60,000 nucleotides of DNA from Adiantum capillus-veneris. Lineage: Eukaryota > Streptophyta > Polypodiopsida > Polypodiales > Pteridaceae. The notes beneath the pieces were generated by a model that was given only the letters and a program-made list of their open reading frames with translations, was not told where the DNA came from and did not search any database. Of the stretch, positions 45,994-57,000 are shown in pieces. The position numbers and the translations under genes are program-made. Each line of letters begins with the position of its first letter. Within the stretch, counting starts at the first letter, position 1. Where the stretch lies: assembly GCA_014529385.2 (NCBI GenBank), contig CM043963.1, positions 1,680,001 through 1,740,000 on the forward strand, given 5' to 3'.

Positions 45994-48900
45994 ATGGCAG
46001 CAGGATCATCAAACCCTTCCGCCACAATGAAGCTATTGTTCATAAAATATCAGTACGACAATGAGCAAGGTGCAAAGATCTACAAAGACGGAATGGACCG
46101 CTATTGTGTAAAGATAGAAGATAGACCTAGTGAGTTCAAGGACTTAGTGCCTGTGAGCTATAGCGGAGATAGATATCTAGATGACGAGGGTACCATGTAC
46201 TTGGTAGTCCTAAACCCTAACATTGTGGACAAGTGGGGATTGATGGGCACCAAAGCCAAAATAGATGAAGAACTCGAGGAGAAAGCACCAATAATGAACT
46301 TCCCTAATGCGAGGTTAAGAAGAGAGAATGAAACTACAAGGATCAACACTGATAACATCTATGTGGGGCTATACAAATATAATAATGGGGAGCAAGATCT
46401 CTATTATAGATGTGAAGAACCCTACACCGAAGAGTTGACAGACAAAAAAAGACTCTATGTCTTTACCTACACAGAGGGATCGGAAGTGAAAATTGCTGCT
46501 TACGATAAGTATGGCAGGCAATACTCAACAATGGGCAAGAAAGAATTAGAAGGATATACATACTTTGGGGGACCACTACATCAGTATTATGTTACTTCTA
46601 GCTCACATAGACCAGTACCAACAACTGGAGTGCAAAACTCTAGGACAACAGGAGGACAAAGAACTCAGGTTGCTGACTCTTTCAGTCAACCTTGGGACTC
46701 GAAGCTCGGACCAATGGGATCATTACATTCGAGAGAGTCAATGGAGACGAATCGAGGTAGTGCAGTTCCAATCCCCACCTATACCACTCCAGGTCCAAGA
46801 TTTCAAGCGGAACCATCACATTTACCTCCCAGTAGTAGATTCAGGACAGAGGAACCGACAAGGGTAACCCATGAAGTCCACAATGCTAGAGAAAGCTTTA
46901 GCCGAGACACAGGAGCAATGAGATTGGTAGCAGATCATAGACGTATGAGACCATCTCAAGTAGCCAAGTGTATGCCAAAGAAGTATGGTGGTTCAGGAGA
47001 TCCGTATGCACATGTGTCACTCTTTAAGCAAGTCTTAAGAGCTGAGCAGATAACAGATTTCCATACACAATACGAGGGATTTGGTCTTACTCTAGAAGGT
47101 ACTGCATTGACATGGTTTCAACCAATGAACATAGGGGGATTCCATGACATTGACCATTTGCTAAGAGAGTTTGCTGAGGAATTCTCAAAACGAGGGATTA
47201 AGCACAATACGGTCTCACAAATATATGCTTTTAAATAGAGAGAACACGAAAAGGTGAAGGAAGCTTCACTTCGCTTCAAACAATACATTGAGAGATGTCC
47301 AGTACGTGAACGACCACAAGATGACAGACTATCTGTTCTCTTTATTGAGGGACTGAGGAACGACACTCTCAAGAAGGACTTGCACTTGAAAGCTTGTACA
47401 AGTTTCGAGCAAGTAACGAGAGAGACATTGTACTTAGTGGATAACCGTACGGTTTATGGAGAGGTGTCAGCGGATACAGATTTTGCATCCAGTAGCTCCT
47501 CCTCCGTAGCGAGCGAGACTACCACTAAAAAGAATGTTCAAACAACAACCATGCCAAATGTAGAGCAAATGATAGAAGATGCTCTAAAAAGGATGGCACC
47601 ATACCAAAAACCATTGCCAAAACCACTGAAATGGTGTGCTATTGAAAAAAAATGGACAAATCATCCAACAGAGGAGTGTTATTACAACAAAGGGTATGTA
47701 AGGGAGCGCCAGTATGCACCTCCTGCTCAATTAGCACCACCTCAGATACATCCAGTACCTCGATACCCAACGGGAAATGTAACGGGACCTATGGGGATAG
47801 AAAGACCGCAACCAGTATTGGGACAACAACCACCTTTACCAGGAGCAAGACCAGTGGGCATTAGATATGCACCAACCTTAGAGAATCAGGAAGAACAAGC
47901 CTTAGTGCCTGTTCAAGCCTATTACGAAGAATCGGGTGCACACATGTCTCCGACAGTGTATTACCCACCAGAAGAACCAAAACAACCAGAACCATGGGGC
48001 ATGATGGGGAATGTTGGAACACCAACAGTTACAAGTGCTTCTGATGAAGAGAGATACAATATGGACGCAAGAACCTTGATGTTCATAGCTCATGGAGGGT
48101 TAGCAGGACAGAGACCATCTTATCCACAAAGGACGAATCAAATGGGACCAAGACCAGCACTAGGACCCTGTTACAAGTGTGGAGGTGACCATCTGATGAA
48201 TGTTTGCCCACATACGGAAATCATTAGAATAAACGCTTATTGCACTGAGTGTGGGGTTACTCACTTCATTGAGGATTGTTCAAAGAATCCAAACAAAGTG
48301 CAAAAGACGACATTGAATATGTTAGAAACTATTCCTACCAGCAGTGGGTCTGAAAATGAAACTCTGATACCAACGCAAGTTGTTACTAGAGCTCAAGCTA
48401 AGAAAACCACTAGAGAACCTGAGAATGGAAAGTTAGCGACTGAAGTGGTTAGTCAAGGACCGCGGAGTCAGAAAAACACATGGAAAGCTAGAAAATCACG
48501 CATGAAGTTGAGAAAAGAACGTGAAGACGCTATTCTAGATGAGGAACTAAAGCAAACTAAAGCTAGATTAGAAAAACTTGAGAGTCAAAACGGGAAACGA
48601 GAGATGAGCCCGGAAAGAACGAAACAAAAGAGTATCAAAGAAACAACGAGCTTAAGCTCAGGGGGATCAGTGCTAGTCGACAAAGTACACGAACCATTGG
48701 ACGCACTGATGAGAGCTTACGAAGCTAGGTTAAAGAACAACCAAACACAAGAACAGAGGTGGATGACATACCCAAACGCGGAATTGGAAAAGCAGAGACT
48801 TGAAATGTGCCAGAGAATGATCGAGACTGCACAAGCCTTATTAGAACCACCAAAAGAAACAATGAATTGTGGGAAGGAAAACCCAATCCAGCAAGAGACT

Positions 48901-50300
48901 ATCGTTTCACGGGTAGCTGAAAAGACTCCCAGTGCACAAAAGCCTGAAAATACACAAAAGGATGATTGCATAGTATTGAACACAACCGATCAGGAGATAG
49001 AGAGTTTTCATCCAGTCATACAGAGGTCTTACGGAAGAGATGATGATTACAATGAATTTTGGAAACAAGTGAGAGAGGCAAACTTTGCAAACGAGCTAAG
49101 TAGCCAAGCTAATCAGACAAATTGGGAAAAGGACATCAGGAATCCTCCCATAGTGGAATTTGAGGCAGGATCTCAAGTGGACTTGGATCTGCAATCTTAC
49201 TGGGGAGATGGGGGCTCTGTTAGAACAATGGAGAGCAAACCTCATTCACTGAAAACCTTACCTTCATACTTAGGAGAGTATGAAGCAAAATCTGAGATTA
49301 GAGCACTTCCCTCACGAAGAATCTCATCAGAAAAAGTCATGGACTCGCAAGGATTGATAGAGATCTTGTCAACACCAGTGACATGCACTATCACTCTAGC
49401 TGAGCTTTTGAGGCTAAGACCACATATGTGGACCACTGTAGGAAAATTCATGGAGAAATTCGGGATAAAAGATCCAACATCGAGATTGCAAGAGAGCATA
49501 GAGGAGCTGAGCAAACCACAGAAGAACGCTAAGCCTGTACCCTTAAACAAGGTCGGAGAGTATTGCGAAGGTGAAGAGGGGAATACAACCTTACCAGTTG
49601 AATTCCAAGGAGTGAAGACGATGGCAATACTAGACAACGGAGCAGGGGTAGCCATTGCTACAAAAGAAATCTGGAAAAAATGGGGGAAACCAGCAATAAG
49701 GAAGACTAGGTTGAAACTCCAATTAGCAGATGGACACATGGAAAAACCTATGGGGGTATTAGAGAAAGTTGTAGTGACTTCTTGTGGCATTGAATACGAA
49801 CATACTTTTGCTATTGTCGATTTTGCCAAGGAGAATAACTATGATATCATATTGGGAAGACCATTCATGAGACATTTGAAAATGGTCCAAGATTGGGGCT
49901 ACGATCACATATACTTGAGAAATATGGAAACCACTACACGTGTGAACCTGAAAGACCATAGCTACAAAGATGTGAACCGAACACCGGTAGAGGAGTTTGA
50001 TTCAGCTACTTTGGCGGGATCCGAATTTCCAGCTTGGTTAGGTAAACCCAAGGAGTTATGGATGTGTGGAGCTTCGAAATGTGGAAGTCTGAAACGAGAA
50101 GAATGTGTTTTAGAAAGGGCTATCGAAGACGAAACTTATGTAAGAGAACCCTTTCCAGAGGACACGTTTGAACCATTAGAATGGACACACATTTTAGCAA
50201 CCCTAGATGTTTGTGCAATTCTGGATGGTCCCACAACAAAATTTTGCGACAAGGACGGGTACGACGTGGTTCCGTATTTCATGTTGAGAACTGTACACTG
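45994..50300 (+). pseudogene. Gag and protease of the giant element
   Basis: The frame is open from 45862; the first ATG is 45994 (MAAGSSNPSATMKLLFIKYQ). The Gag core follows (LRAEQITDFHTQYEGFGLTL, then TALTWFQPMNIGGFHDIDHL), with TAG at 47236-47238 inside it, probably CAG originally, since the frame continues as REHEKVKEASLRFKQYIERC. Two zinc knuckles, CYKCGGDHLMNVC and CTECGVTHFIEDC, share C-x2-C-x3-H-x4-C spacing. A long charged helix follows. Near the C-terminus is a retropepsin: VKTMAILDNGAGVAIATKE (active-site DNG for the usual DSG/DTG) and YDIILGRPFMRHL. Real coding appears to move to the -1 frame near 50290, although this frame runs on to 50412. Confidence 0.88.
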
Positions 50301-51839
50301 GAAAAAGAAGATGAAGAAGAGGTGTTTCACGACATTCCCAATCATCCAGAGTGGGGAAATGAAGCAGACAACGAGTCAACGGACAATTCAAGCGGAAACG
50401 AAGAAACTATAACGGATGTCCGATTTTATGATTTTCCGAACCAAACTAAACAACGCCAGAGACACTATAGAGCAAAGAAAAAAACAAAAGGGGTTAGAAC
50501 CAATCCGATGCCTAGAATAAGAGGAAAAAATCAATTCCTAATGCTAGTAAAGGCTGAAGATTGTGTTAAGGATAAGATTTCTGGGAGAATGAGAGGCAGT
50601 GATCAAAAGAGCTTACGAAAAGACAAAAGAGGCTCAAGAAATCAAGTTCAAAAGAATGGAATGAAAACTGAAACAGAAAAATAAAAAAAGAACAAGCGCA
50701 ACAGAGAATACACGGAGTCCAAGTTAGAACGTAGAAACAAGTACAGAGAGCTCAAGAAAACTCTGAAGGAAGTTTGGACGACAGAAATTGAGAGTGGAGA
50801 GGACGAAAACGTCAAAATCAAGGAAAACATGGATGTTCCCTCTCACTATAGGAAATTCACAATAGAGGATAGGAAGGTGATATTAACCCCACCTATTCGA
50901 GAGAGGAAGGAGAACGAATCTTATGACGGACCGGAGGATGCAGAAAGAGTTGATTTAGCAGCTCCAGGTGAGACGCCTAGACCGGTGTACATAGCCACAG
51001 ATTTGTCTCCAAGCGAGGAAGAGAGACTTTTGAGTCTTCTCAGAGAGTACAGGGATGTGTTTGCATGGTCTTATAAGGACTTAAAGGGAGTTGACCCATC
51101 GATATGCCAACACTCAATCCCACTGAAACAAGACGCAAAGCCTAGCAGACAGAGACCATACACATATAATGATACTTTTGCTAAGCGAATCAAGGAGGAG
51201 ATAGATAAGCTAATGGAAGCTGAATTCATATACGAGATTGAACACACTGATTGGGTATCTCCGATTGTGGTAGTACCTAAGAAGAACGGAAAACTCCGAG
51301 TGTGTGTCAACTTAAAGAAAGTGAATGCTGCAACAATCAGGGACAATTATCCCCTGCCGATAACTGATCATGTTCTAGAGCGTGTATCAGGGAAAACAAC
51401 ATACTCCTTTCTTGATGGTTTTTCAGGATATAACCAACTAGCCATAGCACTGGAAGATCAATATAAAACAGCTTTTGCAACGGAGTGGGGAATTTATGCT
51501 TATCGGGTTATGCCTTTTGGTCTAACCAATGCTCCCGCAACCTTCCAGAGGCTGATGACGCATGCTTTCAAAGAATACTTAAGGCTGTTTCTCGAAATAT
51601 ACATGGATGACTTATGTGTACATTCTCTACTGAGAGATGAGCATCTAGAACACCTAAGAAAAGTATTTGAGAAATGTAGGACATATCGCATTTGTCTCAA
51701 TCCTGAGAAATGTGTGTTTATGGTCCGACAGGGCAGAATTCTGGGACATATTGTCTCACAAAACAGAATATCCACGGATTTAGAGAAGATAAAAGTTATA
51801 GTGGATATGCCTAGACCAACCAATGCGAAACAAGTCTAG
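50291..51839 (+). pseudogene. Linker and reverse transcriptase of the giant element
   Basis: An acidic linker (NCTLEKEDEEEVFHDIPNHP) starts this frame; TAA at 50682-50684 interrupts a Lys/Arg-rich part. RT follows from ATG 50829 region: SEEERLLSLLREYRDVFAWS, then YTYNDTFAKRIKEEIDKLME, VSPIVVVPKKNGKLRVCVNL, TYSFLDGFSGYNQLAIALED (catalytic Asp) and IYMDDLCVHS (YMDD catalytic pair). The thumb reads RICLNPEKCVFMVRQGRILG. TAG at 51837-51839 stands where Gln is expected before SFMGHCGYYRRF. All RT catalytic residues are present. Confidence 0.92.
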
Positions 51840-52430
51840 AGCTTTATGGGACATTGTGGATATTATAGACGATTCATTTACATGTACGCTATAATAGGCC
51901 AACCACTTTACAGGCTAATAGTGAACTTTGAATGGACAGAGGAGTGTGAGGAATCGTTCAAGAAATTGAAAGAGGCACTCATTACTGCTCCAGTCTTGAA
52001 ATCACCAGATTGGGAGAAGATATTCCATGTGCACATAGATGCTTCAACATATGCAATAGGATGCATTCTGGCTCAGCCAGAAGAAGGAAACATGGATTTT
52101 CCTATCTGTTACGCCAGTCGACAGCTCAACCATGCAGAGAAGAATTACACCACAACAGAGCGAGAAGGATTAGGAATGATCTATGCTGTGAAGAAATTTT
52201 GGCATTATCTTCTAGCCAACAAGTTTGTGTTTTTTACGGATCACCAAGCCTTGCTCTACCTAGTGAATAAACCATGCAATACCGGGAGAATAGTGAGATG
52301 GTTCATTATCTTACTGGAATTCGACTTCACGGTAGTAGTAAAGAAAGGAAAAACACATCTTAGAGCTGATCATCTTTCGCGATTGACGAATGGAGAAGAC
52401 CCTATAGGAGTAGATGACGACATGCCAGAT
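51840..52430 (+). pseudogene. RNase H of the giant element
   Basis: It continues the RT frame: WEKIFHVHIDASTYAIGCIL gives the first catalytic Asp, NYTTTEREGLGMIYAVKKFW the Glu, and FFTDHQALLYLVNKP the next Asp. The end reads HLRADHLSRLTNGEDPIGVD. No frame break lies within the domain. It removes the RNA template after first-strand synthesis. I see no second RNase H of the Tat aRH type downstream. Confidence 0.9.
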
Positions 52431-52830
52431 GCGTACTGGTTCAACATAGAAATGATACCTAAGTGGTCTCAAAATGTCGTTAACCTATTAACCTATGGAG
52501 GAGAGTTCGATAGAAGAGAATGCAACCTGAAACATATTGCTATTCAGCAATCCAAGAATCTTCAATTGATTGCAGGAAGGTTGTATCAATTGGGAAATGA
52601 TCATGTTTTACGACTATGCATCAATCTTGAGGAATATAATATATATCTGCGCGAAGCACATGTTCAGGAATGTGCATTTCATTGTTCAAGAAGGAACACA
52701 TATAGGAATTTGTTACAATTGGGAGTCTATTGGCCAGGAATGAAAGAAAGCGTACATGAATATGTCACTGTATGTATTGTATGTTCATCAAAACCGCCAG
52801 CCGAGTATTCGACATTATATCAGATAATGA
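52431..52830 (+). CDS. First HHCC zinc-binding module
   Basis: Starts PKWSQNVVNLLTYGGEFDRR, then LIAGRLYQLGNDHVLRLCI, and the zinc site: His at 52659-52661 and 52680-52682 (H-x6-H in EAHVQECAFHCSRR), GVYWPGMKES, and Cys at 52773 and 52782 (C-x2-C in TVCIVC). This is a complete integrase N-terminal HHCC domain with its usual upstream segment. It is followed not by the catalytic core but by a second copy of the same module. It is in frame with RNase H. Confidence 0.85.
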
Positions 52831-53165
52831 TCGCTCCAGAATGGAGTCAGTATATTGTTGAATATCTCACAAATAGAACTTTCCCAGAAGGAACGTCAAA
52901 AGCTCGTCAGAAATCTGTAGAGACAGAAGCTAGAGATTACGCTTTAATAGGAGATCAACTCTATAAGAGAGGTAAAGACAACCAGCTTAGGATTTGCGCA
53001 TCAGAGTCTGAGTATGTGATAATCCTAGAGCAAGCTCATGGAGGAGTAGGTGGAGGCCATTTCTCAAGTGATAAGACAACAAAACTTTCTTAGCCGCAGG
53101 AATATGGTGGCCAACATTACATATGGACGCTGAGGAATACGTTAAACGGTGTGATGACTGTCAGC
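52831..53165 (+). pseudogene. Second HHCC zinc-binding module
   Basis: Starts PEWSQYIVEYLTNRTFPEG, then YALIGDQLYKRGKDNQLRIC, QAHGGVGGGHF with His at 53037 and 53058 (again H-x6-H), IWWPTLHMDAEEY, and RCDDCQRT with Cys at 53150 and 53159. A single-base frameshift near 53075 lies between the His pair and the Cys pair; stop TAG at 53091-53093 ends the upstream frame. This module is closer to the usual Athila-like form and leads directly into the integrase core. Confidence 0.85.
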
Positions 53166-54220
53166 GGACCAAAGTACCACTTAAAAGAGATGATATGCCG
53201 CTTAGACCAATGATGGGGGCAAGAGCTTTTGCAAAATGGGGGATTGATTATGTCGGACCCATTTCACCTCCTGCATATAAGACTCATGCACAATACATCA
53301 TTGTGGCTACAGACTATCTAACAAAGTGGGTCGAAGCAAAGGCAACTCAAAAAGCAGATGCCAGGACCACGGCACAATTTCTATATGAATACGTCTTTGT
53401 ACGATATGGATTGCCAATAGAAATTGTGAGTGATCGAGGCACACATTTTATAAATGAAGTGATAAAGATCCTTCTAGATGAATTCATGGTAATCCATAGG
53501 AAATCAGCCCCGTATCATCCACAAGCAAACGGACAAGCTGAAGCAACAAACAAAACCATATGCACAGTCCTTACGAAGATTGTATCTGAATCGAGAACTG
53601 ACTGGGACCAGAAGTTGCATTCAACATTATGGGCATATAGGGTAGCATATAAAACATCAATAGGAACGACCCCATATAACATGGTTTTTGGGCTAAATGC
53701 TATCTTACCAATAGAATTCTTGATTTCAACCTTAAGGGTGGCTAAGGATCTAGAGTGGACAGGGCATGAGCTCTCTGATAGATTAGATGACCTGGAAAAG
53801 CTAGATGACCTTCGCCTAAAAGCAGTAGCTTCCATCTACGCTCAAAAAAGGCGACAAAAGGAATTTTTTGATAAGCATGTGCGGACTAAAGAGTTTAAAG
53901 TTAGGGACTATGTCCTAGTTTACACTCTGAAATAGCATGCTAAGAAGCTTAAAAAGCGAGGGATTGGACCTTTGGTGATTAAAGATCTATCACCAAGTGG
54001 AGCCATCAAGCTTGCTACATTAGACGGAGAAGAAATGCCCAATTGGATTAGTGGATGCAGAGTGAAAAAGTATCTGTTGCCGCTAACACAAGACATGCTT
54101 CTCAAAATACATCAAGAAAAGCTGCGTGTCCAAAAAAAGAAAAAGATTGTAGAGGAAGCGCAAGTTGGCGAAGGAAAGAATGGAGAAAAGAAGACTACGG
54201 CGTCAGAAACAGCGCAATGA
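53166..54220 (+). pseudogene. Integrase catalytic core and C-terminal domain
   Basis: Catalytic Asp in FAKWGIDYVGPISPP, second in EIVSDRGTHFINEV, and Glu in HPQANGQAEATNKT exactly 35 residues later. Then STLWAYRVAYKTSIGTTPYN and the C-terminal domain (KVRDYVLVYTLK). TAG at 53933-53935, probably CAG, interrupts it; the frame continues as HAKKLKKRGIGPLVIKDLSP to a Lys/Glu-rich tail ending at 54218-54220. The tail overlaps the next ORF. All three catalytic residues remain, so only stops and the upstream frameshift break it. Confidence 0.92.
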
Positions 54221-55361
54221 AGGAGCAGTACGAATAAACGCAGTCAGTATAACAGATATGGATAATGACAAAGAAGAACCCATCGTTGAATGCAAAGTAG
54301 GAACCAACCAAATCAAAGCCAGAGCACTATTGGATTCAGGAGCTCAAGCTAACCTACTTTCACTCAGTTTGTATAGACAATTGACAAATGACAAGAAACT
54401 ACAAACTGCCAAGCAAGAGTTAAAGAGTTACTCTGAGAATTCAATCAAAACTGTCGGATGCATAGTTTTACATATACAGATTAACCAATATGTGTATCCT
54501 CATATGTTTTACGTGGTTGAAGACCAAGCTACACAACATCCATTATTGCTAGGACAACCATGGCAGAAGCAATACAATGCAATGATTGACTGGAGTTCTA
54601 AATCAGTGCTTATCAAATACGAAGGTGAAAGTCAATCAGTCAAGTTCACCAAAGGAGCAGAGCCAACTCCAAAGGAAGAATCCACGGACAAGGGCAAACA
54701 ACAAACAGAGAAAAAGACGAAGCAATGGCAACCAAAAGTTTCTACACAACTGGATTGCTCGTCGACGAGGAACTCTCAACAGTGGATAAGGAAGGCAAGC
54801 AATAATATAACAGCTCAACCTTGGAAAAAAACGGAGTCAGAGTTGGTATGGAGACCAAAAAAGGCTGTGCCAGAGAACACAAAGGTGGAAAACAGAGTCT
54901 TCAATACCAGACAACAGAGTGATCCCCGACAATCAAGGATAGTGAAACAGATCTGGATTCCAAAGAAGTTCATGACGGCACAAAGCTATAGCAAGCAAAT
55001 TTGGATCCCAAAGATTTGTAAACAGGAACTCCCTTCAATACAATCAACGAAAACTCCTAGGTATTTCAAGGCGAGAAAATCAACACACAGAACAAAGCAG
55101 GTTTGGGTCGCAAAGAGTTTGTGGCAAGCACAAGCAAAGAGGAAGCAGATTTGGATTGTGAAAAAAGACAACAAGGTAACGAAGAATCCATCTACTGATT
55201 CTACTACCGAAGTGCCAAAACCAATCCAAAACCCGACCACCAATCCTTCAATCAAACAAAGAGCAGCTTTATTGGAAAGACTGTTGTATCATCGCTCTAC
55301 AATTGCATTGGGAACTTATTACCAAAACAACTACAATGCTTCACTCACAGACACTTCATAG
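54180..55361 (+). CDS. Second retropepsin-like protein with W/K-motif tail
   Basis: The frame opens upstream of 54165; the first ATG is 54180 (MEKRRLRRQKQRNEGAV), overlapping the integrase tail by 41 bases in another frame. After a basic start comes an aspartic protease fold: ARALLDSGAQANLLSLSLYR, about 70 residues on LLLGQPWQKQYNAMIDW. The rest is a Lys/Gln-rich tail with about seven short repeats: KQWQPK, QQWIRK, LVWRPKK, KQIWIPKK, KQIWIPK, KQVWVAK and KQIWIVKK. No stop interrupts about 394 codons. The element already has a protease at the end of Gag, so this is an additional one. Function is unknown; the tail could bind nucleic acid. Confidence 0.82.
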   Translation: MEKRRLRRQKQRNEGAVRINAVSITDMDNDKEEPIVECKVGTNQIKARALLDSGAQANLLSLSLYRQLTNDKKLQTAKQELKSYSENSIKTVGCIVLHIQINQYVYPHMFYVVEDQATQHPLLLGQPWQKQYNAMIDWSSKSVLIKYEGESQSVKFTKGAEPTPKEESTDKGKQQTEKKTKQWQPKVSTQLDCSSTRNSQQWIRKASNNITAQPWKKTESELVWRPKKAVPENTKVENRVFNTRQQSDPRQSRIVKQIWIPKKFMTAQSYSKQIWIPKICKQELPSIQSTKTPRYFKARKSTHRTKQVWVAKSLWQAQAKRKQIWIVKKDNKVTKNPSTDSTTEVPKPIQNPTTNPSIKQRAALLERLLYHRSTIALGTYYQNNYNASLTDTS

Positions 55362-55382
55362 TCGTCCGGGAGGACTCAGACT

Positions 55383-55396
55383 AGGAGGGGGGGAGG
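55383..55396 (+). other. Internal polypurine tract
   Basis: AGGAGGGGGGGAGG, followed by TATAC, shortly after the W/K ORF. It resembles plant polypurine tracts but no LTR follows, so it may be an extra plus-strand priming site or a relic of an older 3' end. Confidence 0.45.
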
Positions 55397-56999
55397 TATA
55401 CAGGAGCTACAAAGCAGCTACAAGCGGAAAAAACAAAGAAAAACAAAAATTATATTACAAGGGCAGTGTCTTACATGATTTTGCTATTTTTTATGTTTGA
55501 TTACGGATATTGATAATATTTATGTCCTTATATACCTTGTTTTGCAACAAGAAGAGATCAAATGATGAATTTGGGTCTCTAGATGTGTAAATATCACTAA
55601 ATAAGAGTGTTTTTGGAGCTAAAAAGTGGAAAAAAGTGGTAATCCAAGTCCAGAAATCACAAAGAAGTGTATATTCATATACACAGGGTTACCAGCTATT
55701 TATCGTGTATGTTTGGAATTTTTTGGCTTCAATTTGCTATTTTCCTTTATTTTTTATGATTTTCTTAATAAAAATAAAAGAAAAATAAAAAAGCAGGTGA
55801 AATGAGATCGGAAAAAAGAAAAGAATAGACGGTGATGGTCCTAATGACAAGGGCAACCCAGGATAAAAATTGGGTATAATTCTGAAAAAGTTGCAGAAAG
55901 CCCGAAATGACAGAATTTTGGCAAAGTGGACAGATTTCTCAGAAACAGGTCAAACGGAGTCCAAATTGAGAAATTTCAAATCCTAAAGTGCATTTCACGA
56001 CGAGATAGGAGCGCATGTCAAATTTGGTAACAAGTGATCCGAGAAGCCCGAAGTTAAGTATTTTTCACTTCACTATCAAGCTCATTTCCACTATTACCTT
56101 CTTGGAGAGAGCAAAGAGCACACAGGAGCATCCGACCTTCTACCGCCTTCTACGACTGCTACGAGAGCTCAGAGAACACCAGACATGAGAGGTAGACTCG
56201 TTGCCATAAGCTTTTGATGCTTATCGTTAACTTTTGTCGCGAAAACTCACCAAAACCAAGAAACAAGAGCAGACGGGGAATGGGGAGGAACGCTAGGTAG
56301 GGGCACAACCGCCTAACCAAACCTTGCAAGAACTTAGAGGTGGGTTACCTTAGTATAGGAGATGAGTTTCTAGCACTCAAAGCTCGAGAAAGAACGACTG
56401 GAAAAACCCTAGGTCAACAGAGCCTGCAAGAGGCAAACAGAAAAAAGTTATCGGAACGACACAAAACTTCTCAGGAAGCTTAACAACATCGAGGTCAATG
56501 CAACCATGGAGTATCTCCGGGTTTGGATCACCAAAAGTAGGTCGGAACAACCGATTCGGCTGCGGACACACAAAGCGTCATTTTGGCATAACGGCTAAAA
56601 TTGATGACCAAATGACATGAAACTTCACAAGCAGCTTCAAATATACATGGATGACTTATGTTTGCAAGCAAAACCCAAAAGAAAGCTGATTCACTTACCG
56701 ATGGTGAAAAAGACGCTTTCGGGCAACCAAATGGAGAAAGATAGAGAACGGGGAGCCAAAGTCAAGTTCAACCAAATAGGTGGCTTCACAACATATCCAA
56801 TGAGCTGGAAATGCAACTCTCGAGAAGAAAAGTTGAAGAAATTCAACTCCAAGGTAAATAGACGACTTCGGAGACTGAAATGCCTATAAGGGGGCTTTTT
56901 AGCTAAACTGATGACTTTTTAAGTTGAAAACTAGTTAGCAGGGCTTAGGGCACTAGCACAAAGCATTCTTTGCACAAAAAGACCAACATTTCAAGAAAA
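55397..56999. other. Noncoding spacer of the giant element, first half
   Basis: No convincing gene. A short frame at 56617-56889 is basic and lacks a domain. It contains a 23-base exact copy of the RT active-site coding region (56639-56661, matching 51595-51617). An imperfect palindrome, GTGTATAT-TC-ATATACAC, lies near 55669. Confidence 0.6.
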
Positions 57000-57000
57000 G

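Noticed and set aside
47236-47238. Programmed UAG readthrough between Gag and Pol
   Set aside because: The TAG lies inside the Gag core rather than at the Gag-Pol boundary, and similar TAGs occur in dead elements, so C-to-T decay is simpler.
49242-49829. 195-codon minus-strand ORF
   Set aside because: Antisense to the Gag C-terminal and protease region of the giant element.
52431-53165. A second (archaeal-type) RNase H as in Tat elements
   Set aside because: The region instead matches two HHCC modules; no extra D-E-D pattern was found.
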